Positions 1 through 8,439 of a stretch of DNA of 10,101 nucleotides are shown in pieces. The DNA comes from JAXHTH01 sp034211115 (GTDB lineage: Bacteria > Planctomycetota > Phycisphaerae > Phycisphaerales > SM1A02), in the NCBI GenBank assembly GCA_034211115.1, contig JAXHTH010000225.1, forward strand, positions 1 through 10,101, written 5' to 3'. The notes under the pieces were generated by a model that had not been told where the DNA came from, did no database searches, and saw only the letters and a list, made by a program, of their open reading frames with translations. A program made the translations under genes and the position numbers. Numbering within the stretch: the first letter of the stretch is position 1; each line of letters begins with the position of its first letter.

Positions 1-1
1 C

Positions 2-409
2 GACGCGCGGGACATGATCGGGCACTACCCGCCGATCTGTTATCCCAGCGCCGGCTGGGTCGCCATCCCCCCTCCGGATCCGGACGTGCATGTGATCCTC
101 GATGATCGCCCGGTTCCGGTTCGTACATACATGTTCCGACGCGTCCGCGAGAACGGGGTGGAGGAAACGATTCGGGTGTTCAACGGGTTCGTGCTGCCCG
201 ACGGCACGGTCACCCGGGAGTTCTCCGACATTCAGGGCCAGTCCGAGCGACTGGCGGTTTCCACCCAGGGCGTGGCGCAAGTGCAGATCATCAGCGCCGG
301 CGGGATCAGCCGCACCGAGGCGATCGAGGCGGCCGGTGAGTTGCTCACCGGGATGCCCGGACTGGCCGGGGCGCTGGGGATAGGGCAAGGAGCGACCAAT
401 GAGGCGTGA
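2..409 (+). CDS. epsI: EpsI-like exosortase-associated protein, C-terminal part (5' end outside window)
   Basis: The frame is open from the left edge (Asp-Ala-Arg-Asp precede the first Met at 14), so this is the last 135 or so residues of a longer protein and the Met at 14 is probably internal. The fragment carries a segment reading HYPPICYPSAGW, which resembles the conserved Pro/Cys/Gly-Trp motif of EpsI (DUF3485) proteins. It is followed by a beta-rich stretch with Tyr, Phe and Arg residues (about 120-290) and an Ala/Gly-rich tail with no membrane segment. EpsI proteins are encoded next to, or fused to the C-terminus of, exosortases, the membrane peptidases that process PEP-CTERM-type proteins; their exact function is not settled. 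The fragment could therefore be a free EpsI or the tail of an exosortase-EpsI fusion. The stop overlaps the next gene by 11 bases. The family call rests on motif resemblance only. Confidence 0.6.
   Translation, partial: DARDMIGHYPPICYPSAGWVAIPPPDPDVHVILDDRPVPVRTYMFRRVRENGVEETIRVFNGFVLPDGTVTREFSDIQGQSERLAVSTQGVAQVQIISAGGISRTEAIEAAGELLTGMPGLAGALGIGQGATNEA
387..392 (+). promoter_or_regulatory. Ribosome binding site of the Wzc-like gene
   Basis: AAGGAG lies 6 bases before the ATG at 399, inside the end of the upstream gene. It supports 399 as the start over the later in-frame Met codons 17 and 23 and fits translational coupling. Confidence 0.75.
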
Positions 410-2699
410 TGACGGTCGATCAGACCTCGAACTGTATCAGCCGCAGTTCATGGACGGGTGGACAATGGAGGCCGCGGCGCCGGACGGGGAGGCCCAGCAG
501 TCGCTCTGGTCGTTGATCGACGACCGGCTGCGCGGCCGATGGCTGTGGGTCAGCAGCGTCGGCATCGCCCTGGCGCTGTTGTTCGGACTTCTCGGCTACC
601 ACTCGACCGACCCGACGTACCGGAGCACGGGCGCGATCCACATTGCGCCGCGCCTCTCCCACACGCTCATCCCCATCGAGGAGACGGGGCAGTTGCCCCA
701 TTACAGCTCGTTCCTCGTGACGCAGACGGAGTACATCCGCGGCCGGCGCGTCCTGGAATACGCCCTCCAGGACGAGGATCTCAAGAAGCTGCCCTGGGCG
801 AAGAAGACCGGCGTGCTCAAGGCGCTGGAGGATGGTCTGGAGGTGAAGGCCGGCAAGCGCAGCGAGCTGATCAGCGTCGCCTTCGAGGCGAAGGACCCGC
901 TCGTGGCGCAGACCGTCTGCGATGCGATCATCGGTTCCTACTTCGAGATCCACGGCAAACAGGGCGGGCAGGAGACCGACCAGCGCCTCCAGGTCCTCTA
1001 TGACCTGAAGAACAAGTATCAACGCGATCTGCGCACCGTGCGCGGCGATATCCAGTCGATCCTCGCCCGGCATCGGGCGACCGATCTGCACGAGCTGCAT
1101 GCCGCTCACGGTCGGCGGCTGGAGGAGATCGAGGAGAAGATCGCCGCGGGACGGCTGGTGCTCGAACGGATGGACGCGCGGGCGGAGAGCGGCGAGGGCG
1201 GGGAGCTCATCGCGACGGGGCCCGCCCTGAAACAACTGGAGATGATCGATCCGCGCCTCGCCGAGCTTCGCCGCAAACGCGACACCGCCATCGACGCCTT
1301 CGAGGTCGTCAAGAGCCGCTATCGCCGCGGCTCCAAGCAATACGGAGAAGCGGAACGCTGGGTCGCGACCACGGAGCGGCTCTTCCAGGAGGAGTACGCC
1401 CGGGCGATGGATCAATGGGAGAAGTTCGGGCTCGAGGCCGTCTCCAGCGAGGGCATCGAGGGGTTCTTCGAGGGCCTGCCGCCGGATCGGCTGCGCGAAG
1501 AGCTGGACGATCTGGAGGCGCGCGCGGCGGAGCTTCGCGGCGACAGCGAGCAGCTCATCGCCGACATCCAGCTTCTCAGCGAGAAGGAGTTCGAGGCCGA
1601 GCAGATCCAGGAGGATCTCGATCGCGCTCTGGAACGCATCAAGCTGCTGGAGCTGGAGAGCGGATCGATCGCCAGCCGCATCGAGGTCGTGCAGGAGGCG
1701 ACCCGGCCCCTCTCGCCGCACAACGACTCGCGCAGGAAGCGTGCCGCGGTCGGCATCGTCTTCGGGTTCTGCCTCAGCGGCGGCTTCTTCTTCCTTCTGG
1801 GCACGATCGATCGCCGCACCTACGGCGCCGGCCAGCTTCGCTCGTCGACGGCCGGCCGCGCCTCGACCCGTTGCCTGGGCGTTCTGCCCGATCTGGGACG
1901 CAGCATCGGAAACGCCGAGGCGAGTGACGTCGCCTCTCACTGCGTCCACCAGATCCGCAACCAGATCGAGGTGATGCGCGATCCGAGGCGCGGCTACGCC
2001 CTGGCGGTGAGCAGCCCCTTCCAGGGGGACGGGAAGACCAGCATCGTGATGGCGCTGGGCTGGTCCTACGCCGCGGCCGGGTATCGCACGCTGCTCGTCG
2101 ACTGCGATCTCGTGGGGCGCAGTCTCACCCGCCAGTTGGGCGTGGTCGACCGGGAAGGCCTGAAGGAGGCGCTGGCGCGGCGGAGTCTGGATCGGCTGAT
2201 CGTCGATCTGCCGGTCGATCACCTCAGCGTGCTGCCGGTGGGCATGGACGCGCGGTTCGGGCCGGAAATGCTTCGCCGCGGCGATCTGCTGGAGCTGCTC
2301 GAGCAGGTGCGCGACGGCTACGACATCATCATCATTGACACCGGCCCGCTTCTGGGCAGTCTCGAGAGCACGCCGGTCACCACCGCCGCCGACGCCGTGG
2401 TGCTCTCCCTCAAGCGCGGCCGGTCGCGCACGCGGCTGGAGGAGTCCATCCGCCGGCTGGAGAACGCCGGGGCGCGCTGCATCGGCGTGATTCTCAACGC
2501 CGTCGGCCGATCCGAGTGCTCGCGCTACGTCTCGGAGGCCTCGCTGGCCGCGGCGGAGATGGAACGGGAGGGTCGCGCCGGCGCCGCGCCTTCCGACCAG
2601 GGCGGGCGCGGCGAGCGGAACATCCTGATGACCGCGATGGAGGCCAGCTCCTCGCGCCATCGTGACCTCGGCGAAGAGAGAACAGACGCGGCGGCATGA
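399..2699 (+). CDS. Wzc-like polysaccharide co-polymerase fused to a BY-kinase-type ATPase
   Basis: The 766-residue protein has the order expected of a fused chain-length determinant and bacterial tyrosine kinase, a regulator of polysaccharide length and export in the inner membrane. A basic/aromatic stretch leads into a first membrane helix (about 48-66) and a Wzz-type segment. A long charged, coiled-coil-like periplasmic region spans about 190-430. A Pro-containing motif (RPLSP, 436-440) precedes the second membrane helix (about 447-469). The cytoplasmic ATPase domain has Walker A QGDGKTS (542-548), Walker A' LLVDCD (565-570) and Walker B IIIIDTGP (643-650). Length is near the family norm of about 700-780. 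The tail after 700 has one tyrosine (Y710) and no Tyr-rich cluster, unlike classical Wzc, so autophosphorylation may be absent or different. It overlaps the upstream gene by 11 bases and the downstream gene by 4. The family is secure; kinase activity is inferred. Confidence 0.93.
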   Translation: MRRDDGRSDLELYQPQFMDGWTMEAAAPDGEAQQSLWSLIDDRLRGRWLWVSSVGIALALLFGLLGYHSTDPTYRSTGAIHIAPRLSHTLIPIEETGQLPHYSSFLVTQTEYIRGRRVLEYALQDEDLKKLPWAKKTGVLKALEDGLEVKAGKRSELISVAFEAKDPLVAQTVCDAIIGSYFEIHGKQGGQETDQRLQVLYDLKNKYQRDLRTVRGDIQSILARHRATDLHELHAAHGRRLEEIEEKIAAGRLVLERMDARAESGEGGELIATGPALKQLEMIDPRLAELRRKRDTAIDAFEVVKSRYRRGSKQYGEAERWVATTERLFQEEYARAMDQWEKFGLEAVSSEGIEGFFEGLPPDRLREELDDLEARAAELRGDSEQLIADIQLLSEKEFEAEQIQEDLDRALERIKLLELESGSIASRIEVVQEATRPLSPHNDSRRKRAAVGIVFGFCLSGGFFFLLGTIDRRTYGAGQLRSSTAGRASTRCLGVLPDLGRSIGNAEASDVASHCVHQIRNQIEVMRDPRRGYALAVSSPFQGDGKTSIVMALGWSYAAAGYRTLLVDCDLVGRSLTRQLGVVDREGLKEALARRSLDRLIVDLPVDHLSVLPVGMDARFGPEMLRRGDLLELLEQVRDGYDIIIIDTGPLLGSLESTPVTTAADAVVLSLKRGRSRTRLEESIRRLENAGARCIGVILNAVGRSECSRYVSEASLAAAEMEREGRAGAAPSDQGGRGERNILMTAMEASSSRHRDLGEERTDAAA

Positions 2700-4165
2700 T
2701 CCGGAGCATGGAAGACAGCCCGAGCCGCGCGGCGACGATGACGCCCTCGTCTTCGGCGTCCCCGATGATCTGGGGCCTCACCCCGCGCGAGATCCACGAT
2801 GCCTTCTGGCACGCCCGCGGCGTGCAGTGCGTGCGCCGCGGCTCGACCGCGACCCTGCAGCGGGCGGCCGAGCTGTACCTGCTCCTGGAGCCGGGCCAGC
2901 TCGTGATGTTCAACGTCGCGCCCCTCAGCGAGCGGTTGACCTGGCAGAACGCCGCCGTGTGCCGCGTCCGGCTTGTCGCCGGAAACGAGCAGGCCTACCG
3001 CGAGCGCGTGATCGTCGACGACCGAGGCCTGGTGCAGCGGATCGAGCGGCAGTACCGGCCGGAGAGCGGCGCGTCCTCCCGGGTGGTGCTCACCTCCAGC
3101 CGGCGCCTGGCCGGCCTCTGGATGGCCGCGACGTCCCGCCGGGAGGGATGGGACCGCGTGCGCCGCGCCGTCTCCTGGCCGCGTGTCGATCACTACAAGT
3201 GCTCGGGCCTCGCCTGCGTGGAGGGTGATCCGGCGCAGGAGCGGCGGCTGCTCGACGGGATCGTCCAGCGCTGGCCGAGCCCGGCGCAGTCCATCGACGG
3301 CCTGCAGGAACGGGAGGCGGGGGTGTGGCACGCGACGGGCGAAGCGCCCGCGGCCGAGGCGGTCCGCGTCGGTCCGTTGTGGCTGGGCTACGGCGCCGCC
3401 GCCGCCGACCATCGATGTCTCGTCGGCCCGAGATGGCTGGCCGATCGAGCGCCCTCGTCCGGTTCGACCGGGGCGGTGCGGCCTCGGCCGATCGCGCAGG
3501 TCGAACTCGTCGCGTCCCCGCGGCGCGCGGGGAGCCGGCCGCCGGATCTGACCTACGCGTTCCTCAAGCGATGCATGGACGTGGTGCTCAGCGGCACCGC
3601 CCTGATCGCGTTGCTTCCCGCGTTCGTCATCATCGCCCTGTGCATCGTGCTCGAGGACGGCTTTCCGATCTTCTTCGCCCACGCCCGCCAGGGGCGCGCC
3701 GGCCGGCCGTTCAAGTGCTGGAAGTTCCGCACGATGCACCGTCACGCCGAGGACATCGCCCGCGACCTGGAGGCGTACAACGTCTGCGACGGGCCGCAGG
3801 TGTTCATCCGCGACGATCCGCGGGTCACGCGGGTGGGCAAGTGGCTGCGCAAATCGCACCTTGACGAGATCCCGCAGTTCTTCAATGTCCTGACGGGCCA
3901 GATGAGCCTGGTGGGGCCGCGCCCGAGCCCGGATGACGAGAACCAGTACTGCCCCGCGTGGCGCGACACGCGTCTCAGCGTGCGCCCCGGCATCACGGGC
4001 CTGTGGCAGCTCAACCGGAGGCGGGAGCCCGGCGAGGACTTCCAGGAATGGATCAAGTACGACATCGAGTACGTGCAGCGGGCCAGCCTCCGCCTCGATC
4101 TGCACATCATGGTCAAGACGGCCTGGATCATTCTCAGAGGGAGATCTGAACATGCGCCTCAGTAA
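2696..4165 (+). CDS. Polyprenyl-phosphate sugar-1-phosphate transferase with long N-terminal extension
   Basis: Residues about 286-489 form a bacterial sugar transferase domain (PF02397), which moves a sugar phosphate from a nucleotide sugar to undecaprenyl phosphate and so starts the repeat unit. Visible are the basic start KRCMD (291-295), one hydrophobic, probably re-entrant helix (296-320), KFRTM (343-347), the catalytic Asp-Glu pair D390-E391 in HLDEIPQFFN, SLVGPRP (404-410) and RPGITGLWQLN (430-440). The first 285 residues are not part of this family and lack the multi-helix membrane region of WbaJ/WbaP-like enzymes. They are Trp- and Arg-rich, look soluble, and near 205-250 show a degenerate left-handed-beta-helix-like pattern (VRVGPLWLGYGA, CLVGPRWLAD). 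The start at 2696 is chosen because its ATGA overlaps the upstream stop; no good Shine-Dalgarno is visible, and Met at 2708 or 2765 is possible. The sugar substrate cannot be told from sequence. Confidence 0.92.
   Translation: MIRSMEDSPSRAATMTPSSSASPMIWGLTPREIHDAFWHARGVQCVRRGSTATLQRAAELYLLLEPGQLVMFNVAPLSERLTWQNAAVCRVRLVAGNEQAYRERVIVDDRGLVQRIERQYRPESGASSRVVLTSSRRLAGLWMAATSRREGWDRVRRAVSWPRVDHYKCSGLACVEGDPAQERRLLDGIVQRWPSPAQSIDGLQEREAGVWHATGEAPAAEAVRVGPLWLGYGAAAADHRCLVGPRWLADRAPSSGSTGAVRPRPIAQVELVASPRRAGSRPPDLTYAFLKRCMDVVLSGTALIALLPAFVIIALCIVLEDGFPIFFAHARQGRAGRPFKCWKFRTMHRHAEDIARDLEAYNVCDGPQVFIRDDPRVTRVGKWLRKSHLDEIPQFFNVLTGQMSLVGPRPSPDDENQYCPAWRDTRLSVRPGITGLWQLNRRREPGEDFQEWIKYDIEYVQRASLRLDLHIMVKTAWIILRGRSEHAPQ
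4139..4143 (+). promoter_or_regulatory. Ribosome binding site fixing the start of the TPR gene
   Basis: GGGAG, within the purine run AGAGGGAGA (4136-4144), lies 8 bases before the ATG at 4152. The frame stays open upstream to an ATG at 3933, but that stretch is the out-of-frame shadow of the transferase gene. This site and the Lys/Arg-rich, membrane-helix N-terminus that follows mark 4152 as the real start. Confidence 0.75.
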
Positions 4166-7100
4166 GAAGGCCAAGCGCCGGCTCGTCGTGCTGACCGCCG
4201 TTGCCGTGATGGCCGTGATCGGCGTGAGCGGCGTGAAGATGATCCGCGCGCACCAGCAGGAGCGCCTCATCGCCGCCGCGCACGAGAAGGGCGCGGCCGC
4301 GTACGAGCGCGGTGATCTTCAGACCGCCCTGGACGAGCTGAAGTATTACGTCCAGCACAAGAAACACGATCCGGAGGTCGTGGAGACGCTGCTCGATTTT
4401 GCCGACGCCCGGCGCCGGCTGCCGCTGCCCAACGCCCAGCATCTCGTCGAGGCGATGGGCTACTACCACCACGCCCGCAAGCTGCTCGACAATCACCCGG
4501 ATCTCCCCGGGCGCGATGCGCTTCTGCTCGAGACGCAGCGGAAGCTGCTGGAGCTTTACGCGCTCCTCGGGATGCGCGTCGAGCTGGTGGAGACCGCCGA
4601 TCGGGTGCTCGCCGGTCATCCCGACGACACGGACGCCCTGGCCGCGCGGGCCCGGGCGCTGTACCTGGATCGCGAGCTCGCCGAGGCGCTGAAAAGCGCC
4701 GAGCGGCTGGTGGCGATCGAGCCGGCCGACCCGGCGTGGCGGCATCTTCAGCTTCAGATCATGCAGGGCATGGCGGTGCCGGACGACGAGCTCATCGCCC
4801 AGTGCGATCGATGGATCGACGCGTGGGACGGAGACGGCCGCCTGCACCTGCTCAAGGCCGGCTGGCTGGCCGAGCTGGGCAGGATGGACGAGGCGCGGCG
4901 CGTCGCCGAAATCGCCGCCGAACGCGGCGCCGACACGCTCGAGATCCTCCAGCACACCGTCTCCCTGCTGGATCTGCTGCAAATGTCGGAGATCGCGTCG
5001 ACGGTGCTCGCCGACGCGCGGCAGCGCTTTCCGCAGGAGCAATGGGTGCCCGAGGCGACGGTGCGGCGCCTCTGGCAGGCCGGGCGCGTCGACGAGGCCC
5101 TGGCCGAGCTGGAACGCGCCGAGCGCGACTTCGATTCACTCGATTCGGGGCTGTTGCGATTGAGCGTCGTCGTGCTCGTCGCCGCCGAGCGGGAAGAGGA
5201 AGCCCGGCCGGCGCTGGAACAGCTCGAAGCGGCGGCGATCGAGGGCGAGGCCGGCCGGGGCGATCGCGCCTGGGCCGAGGCCCTTCGCGCCCGATTGCAC
5301 CTGACCGAATCGACCTGGCGGGAGGCCGTCGAGGCGTACCAGCGCGCCCTGGCCGCGGACGGCGACGATCCGATCCTGCACTTTCTGCTCGGCGAGGCAT
5401 ACGCGATGGCCGGCGAACACGCCCTCGCCGTCGAGGCCTATGGGCGCGCCTTCACCCGGCAGCCGAGCTGGCTCGTTGCGGGCGCGACGTACGCCGAGGC
5501 GCTGCTCACCGCCGGCCGGCCGCACGAGGCGTTCCGCATCGCCAGCACGCTGCTGGATCGCGCGCCGGAGGGCCGCCTCAGCGTCTACCTGCTCGTGGCC
5601 CGCACCTATCTGGCCTCGCTGAAGGCGGGCGGCGATCCCGTCATCGTCGAGGCCGACACCTCCCGCTCGATCGACATCGTTCAGCTTCTTTCCGCGATGC
5701 GCGAACAACTGCCGCAGCGGGGCGATGTGTCGATCCTGCTCGCCCGGGCGTGCTGCCTGACCGGCCGCCTGCGGGAGGCTCAGGGCGTCGTCCGCGAAGA
5801 ACTGTCGGCGGAGGCGCCGAACACGAACGTCCTCCTGCCGCTGGCGCGGATCAGCCGGCGGCACGGGCTCAACCTGGAAGGCGAGCTGCTCGCCCGCGCG
5901 CGGGAACTGGATGGCCTGACCATCCCGATCGCCCTGGCGCGGGCGGAACTCCTTCTCGAACAGGATCGCGGCGCAGAGGGGCTGGCCCTCATCGATCGGG
6001 CGATCGGACTGGCGCCGCCCGAGAAGCGGAACGCGCCGGAGACCCGGCGGGCCCGTTGCGAATACCTCGTGAGAATCGATCATCCCGAGGCGCTGTCGGC
6101 GCTGGCCGATCTCATCGATGATCCCGCCCAACCGGTGCCGGTGCTGTTGTTCGTGCTCTCTCAACCGGAGGTGTGGGAGGAGGAGACGCTGGCGCGAGCG
6201 GCCGTCGATCGCCTCGAGCGCCGGCTCGGCGAGCACGCGCCGCAGGTGCGCCTCGCCGAGGCGAACGCAATGCTTCGCTTCCGGGGCGATGAAGAAGCGC
6301 GGCGGGCGAAGGCGATCGTGATGATCGGCGATGTGCTGGAGCAGTGCCCCGACTCGCTGCCGGCCCTGATCCTCATGGCCCAGGCCTCCCTCGTCGGCGA
6401 GAATCCGTCACCCGATCGTGCGATCGAACATCTTCAGCGCGCCGTCAATCTCGCGCCGGGCCGAAGCGATCTGCTCGTCCGCCTCATCGCCCTGCTCCAG
6501 CGGGCCGGTGATTACGAGACGGCGGACCGGTACCTGGCGCATCTCAGCCGTCTGGCCGAGTACGATCCCGGCGCGATGCGCAGCGAAATGCGCCTGCGCC
6601 ACGTCCAGGGCGATTTCGAGGGCGCGCTGCTGCGCTTCGGCGGCGCGGTGGATGAAGACGCCCCGGTGGCCGATCAGCTCGTCCTCGCCGCCCTCCACGC
6701 GCGGGCCGGCGAGCACGACGCGGCCGAGGCCATCTATCAACGCCTCCTTCGCATCACGGATCACGACGGGCTCGTCGCGGCGCAGGCGGCGGAGTTCTAC
6801 GCCAACACCGGCCGCTTCGAGAAGGGCCTGGCCCTCTTCGGGAAGGTCGGAGAAGAAGAAGCGCCGTTGCTGAAGGGCGGCTTCTACCTGCGGCACAGTC
6901 GATTCGACGAGGCCGAACGCTGGCTGACGAAAACCCTCGAGGCCGAGCCGGAGTCGGTGGAGGCGCACCATCAGCTCGCCCGGCTCTACGCGGCCCGCGC
7001 GCAGCCGGAGAAGGCGCGCGAGTACGCGCTGGCGGGCCTTCGGCTCGAACCGCGGCACGCCGGCCTGCGGGCCACGCTCGCCATGGCGAACATCGGCGCC

Positions 7101-8411
7101 GACGCATCCGGCCGGGGCGAGGCGATCAAGCTCCTTCGCGAGCTGGGCCGGGAGAACGACAGTCTGCTCGACACGCTCACGCTCCTCGAGCAGATCCCCG
7201 TCGAGGACGGCCGCACGTCGCCCACCGACGTCAACCTCCAGGCGGCGCGGACACTGACCGAGGCGCACCCGCAGTTCCTGCCCGCCTGGCTGCTGGCGAT
7301 CACCCTGCATCGCGAGGCGGGGCAGATGCGGGAGACGATCGATCTCGCCCGGCGCGCGGTGGGCCGTTTCCCGGCCCACGCCGAGCCGGCCGAGTGGGCG
7401 TCGCGCCTGCTCATCGACGCCGGCCGCTGGAGCGAGGCGCTCGTCGAGGCGCGGGAATGGCGGCGCCGATCGCTGGATCGCCCCCTCTCGGCCGATCTGG
7501 CGCTCGCGACGATTCTGCTTCGACTCGATCGTCCCGGCGACGCGGCGGAGACGCTGGCGCCGTACGCTGACCGATTCGCGAGCCGGCGCGACGCGGAGCC
7601 GGACCGGTTCGCGCTGTGGCTGACCACGCTCGTGCAGGCCGGACGGGCGCACGAGGCGTGGGAGATCATCCGCGCGCCGGCGGCGGAGGATGATCAATGG
7701 CAATCGGTCTGGATCGATCTGGCCGGCATCGCCGAGTACGAAACGGCGAAGCAGATGCTGGCATGGCTGGCGCCGGTCGCGGCAGAAGACAGCGCGCTCG
7801 CCACGCTCCGGCTCGCCCAGGGGTACAGCGCGCTGGGATGGCGTTTTCAGCGGGACGAATGCTTCGATCGGGCCGAGAACCTGATCGGCGATGAGCCGGC
7901 CGACGGCGGGCTGCGCCTCGCCTGGCTGTTCCTTCGCGCTCGTATCGCCGAGGGACGCGGCGAGCTGGCCGAAGCCGAGCGCCTCTATCGCGCGGTGCTC
8001 GCCGAGCAGCCGGACGCGGCGGCGGCGCTGAACAACCTCGCCTTCGTCCTGACCCGGTCGCCCGATCGCTGCGCCGAGGCGCTGCCCTACGCCGAGCGGG
8101 CGCTGGCGGCCGAGCCGGACCAGCCGGACCTGCTGGACACCTACTCCCGTGTCCTGTTGTGCCTGGGCCGCACCGGGGAAGCGCGTGACGCCCTGGAGCG
8201 GGCGCTGCAAGATCGACCGAACGACATCACGTTGAATCTCTCGCTGGCCGAGCTGTTCATCCGGATCGAGGCGTTCGACGACGCCCGGGCCGCGCTGGAG
8301 ACAGCGCGGCGGGAGCTGGACCGTCTGGCCCTGGCCGAGTCGGCGCTGGAGAAGCGGATCGACGCCGTCGCGCGGCAATTGCGCAACGCGGTCGCGTCGG
8401 CGGATTCATGA
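4152..8411 (+). CDS. Giant membrane-anchored tetratricopeptide-repeat protein of the EPS locus
   Basis: The 1419-residue protein starts with a basic stretch (KKAKRR) and one hydrophobic helix (about 11-28). There is no lipobox Cys, so it is likely an uncleaved anchor with the rest in the periplasm. Nearly all the remainder is helical-hairpin repeats with the TPR pattern of small/aromatic residues and PxxP-type ends. The clearest are about 372-440, 936-970 and 1257-1360; the last includes AALNNLAFVL and a DTYSRVLL motif like those of the PEP-CTERM-system TPR protein PrsT. The region about 480-750 is more degenerate. There is no enzyme domain and no C-terminal beta barrel, so it differs from PgaA/BcsC/PelB-type TPR-porins. 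It overlaps the transferase gene by 14 bases. By analogy with TPR scaffolds such as AlgK or PrsT it may organise export or assembly across the periplasm; this is inference. It is larger than typical PrsT (about 900 residues). Confidence 0.85.
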   Translation: MRLSKKAKRRLVVLTAVAVMAVIGVSGVKMIRAHQQERLIAAAHEKGAAAYERGDLQTALDELKYYVQHKKHDPEVVETLLDFADARRRLPLPNAQHLVEAMGYYHHARKLLDNHPDLPGRDALLLETQRKLLELYALLGMRVELVETADRVLAGHPDDTDALAARARALYLDRELAEALKSAERLVAIEPADPAWRHLQLQIMQGMAVPDDELIAQCDRWIDAWDGDGRLHLLKAGWLAELGRMDEARRVAEIAAERGADTLEILQHTVSLLDLLQMSEIASTVLADARQRFPQEQWVPEATVRRLWQAGRVDEALAELERAERDFDSLDSGLLRLSVVVLVAAEREEEARPALEQLEAAAIEGEAGRGDRAWAEALRARLHLTESTWREAVEAYQRALAADGDDPILHFLLGEAYAMAGEHALAVEAYGRAFTRQPSWLVAGATYAEALLTAGRPHEAFRIASTLLDRAPEGRLSVYLLVARTYLASLKAGGDPVIVEADTSRSIDIVQLLSAMREQLPQRGDVSILLARACCLTGRLREAQGVVREELSAEAPNTNVLLPLARISRRHGLNLEGELLARARELDGLTIPIALARAELLLEQDRGAEGLALIDRAIGLAPPEKRNAPETRRARCEYLVRIDHPEALSALADLIDDPAQPVPVLLFVLSQPEVWEEETLARAAVDRLERRLGEHAPQVRLAEANAMLRFRGDEEARRAKAIVMIGDVLEQCPDSLPALILMAQASLVGENPSPDRAIEHLQRAVNLAPGRSDLLVRLIALLQRAGDYETADRYLAHLSRLAEYDPGAMRSEMRLRHVQGDFEGALLRFGGAVDEDAPVADQLVLAALHARAGEHDAAEAIYQRLLRITDHDGLVAAQAAEFYANTGRFEKGLALFGKVGEEEAPLLKGGFYLRHSRFDEAERWLTKTLEAEPESVEAHHQLARLYAARAQPEKAREYALAGLRLEPRHAGLRATLAMANIGADASGRGEAIKLLRELGRENDSLLDTLTLLEQIPVEDGRTSPTDVNLQAARTLTEAHPQFLPAWLLAITLHREAGQMRETIDLARRAVGRFPAHAEPAEWASRLLIDAGRWSEALVEAREWRRRSLDRPLSADLALATILLRLDRPGDAAETLAPYADRFASRRDAEPDRFALWLTTLVQAGRAHEAWEIIRAPAAEDDQWQSVWIDLAGIAEYETAKQMLAWLAPVAAEDSALATLRLAQGYSALGWRFQRDECFDRAENLIGDEPADGGLRLAWLFLRARIAEGRGELAEAERLYRAVLAEQPDAAAALNNLAFVLTRSPDRCAEALPYAERALAAEPDQPDLLDTYSRVLLCLGRTGEARDALERALQDRPNDITLNLSLAELFIRIEAFDDARAALETARRELDRLALAESALEKRIDAVARQLRNAVASADS

Positions 8412-8439
8412 TTCACCCAACCCCCTCAGGAGGCAATCG
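8412..8439 (+). other. Short spacer between TPR gene and rmlA
   Basis: These 28 bases hold a C-rich stretch (ACCCAACCCCCTC) and the rmlA ribosome binding site. I see no terminator hairpin and no convincing promoter boxes, which favours read-through from the upstream genes. Confidence 0.6.
8428..8433 (+). promoter_or_regulatory. Strong ribosome binding site of rmlA
   Basis: AGGAGG, a full Shine-Dalgarno core, lies 6 bases before the ATG at 8440. It is the strongest such site in the window and would let rmlA be translated independently of the upstream genes. Confidence 0.85.

Noticed and set aside
420..2660. Long open frame on the minus strand across the Wzc-like gene (746 codons)
   Set aside because: High GC makes the antisense frame of real genes stop-poor. 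Its product is low-complexity (Ala, Gly, Arg, Leu, Asp) with no recognisable motif, while the plus strand encodes a clear Wzc-like protein.
3933..4151. Upstream in-frame extension of the TPR gene to an ATG at 3933
   Set aside because: These 73 codons overlap the conserved C-terminus of the transferase in another frame and give a Ser/Arg/Ala-rich shadow peptide. The ATG at 4152 has a good ribosome binding site and begins a normal basic-plus-hydrophobic anchor.
2525..4270. Minus-strand open frame of 581 codons opposite the transferase gene
   Set aside because: It crosses two well-supported plus-strand gene boundaries, has no recognisable domain and has the composition of an antisense shadow.
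4736..6121. Plus-strand open frame of 461 codons in another frame of the TPR gene
   Set aside because: Its product is Arg/Gly/Ala-rich with no domain, typical of an alternate frame of GC-rich DNA.
6408..8378. Minus-strand open frame of 656 codons inside the TPR gene
   Set aside because: It mirrors the repeat-rich TPR coding frame, is Arg/Gly/Gln-rich and has no identifiable domain or ribosome binding context.
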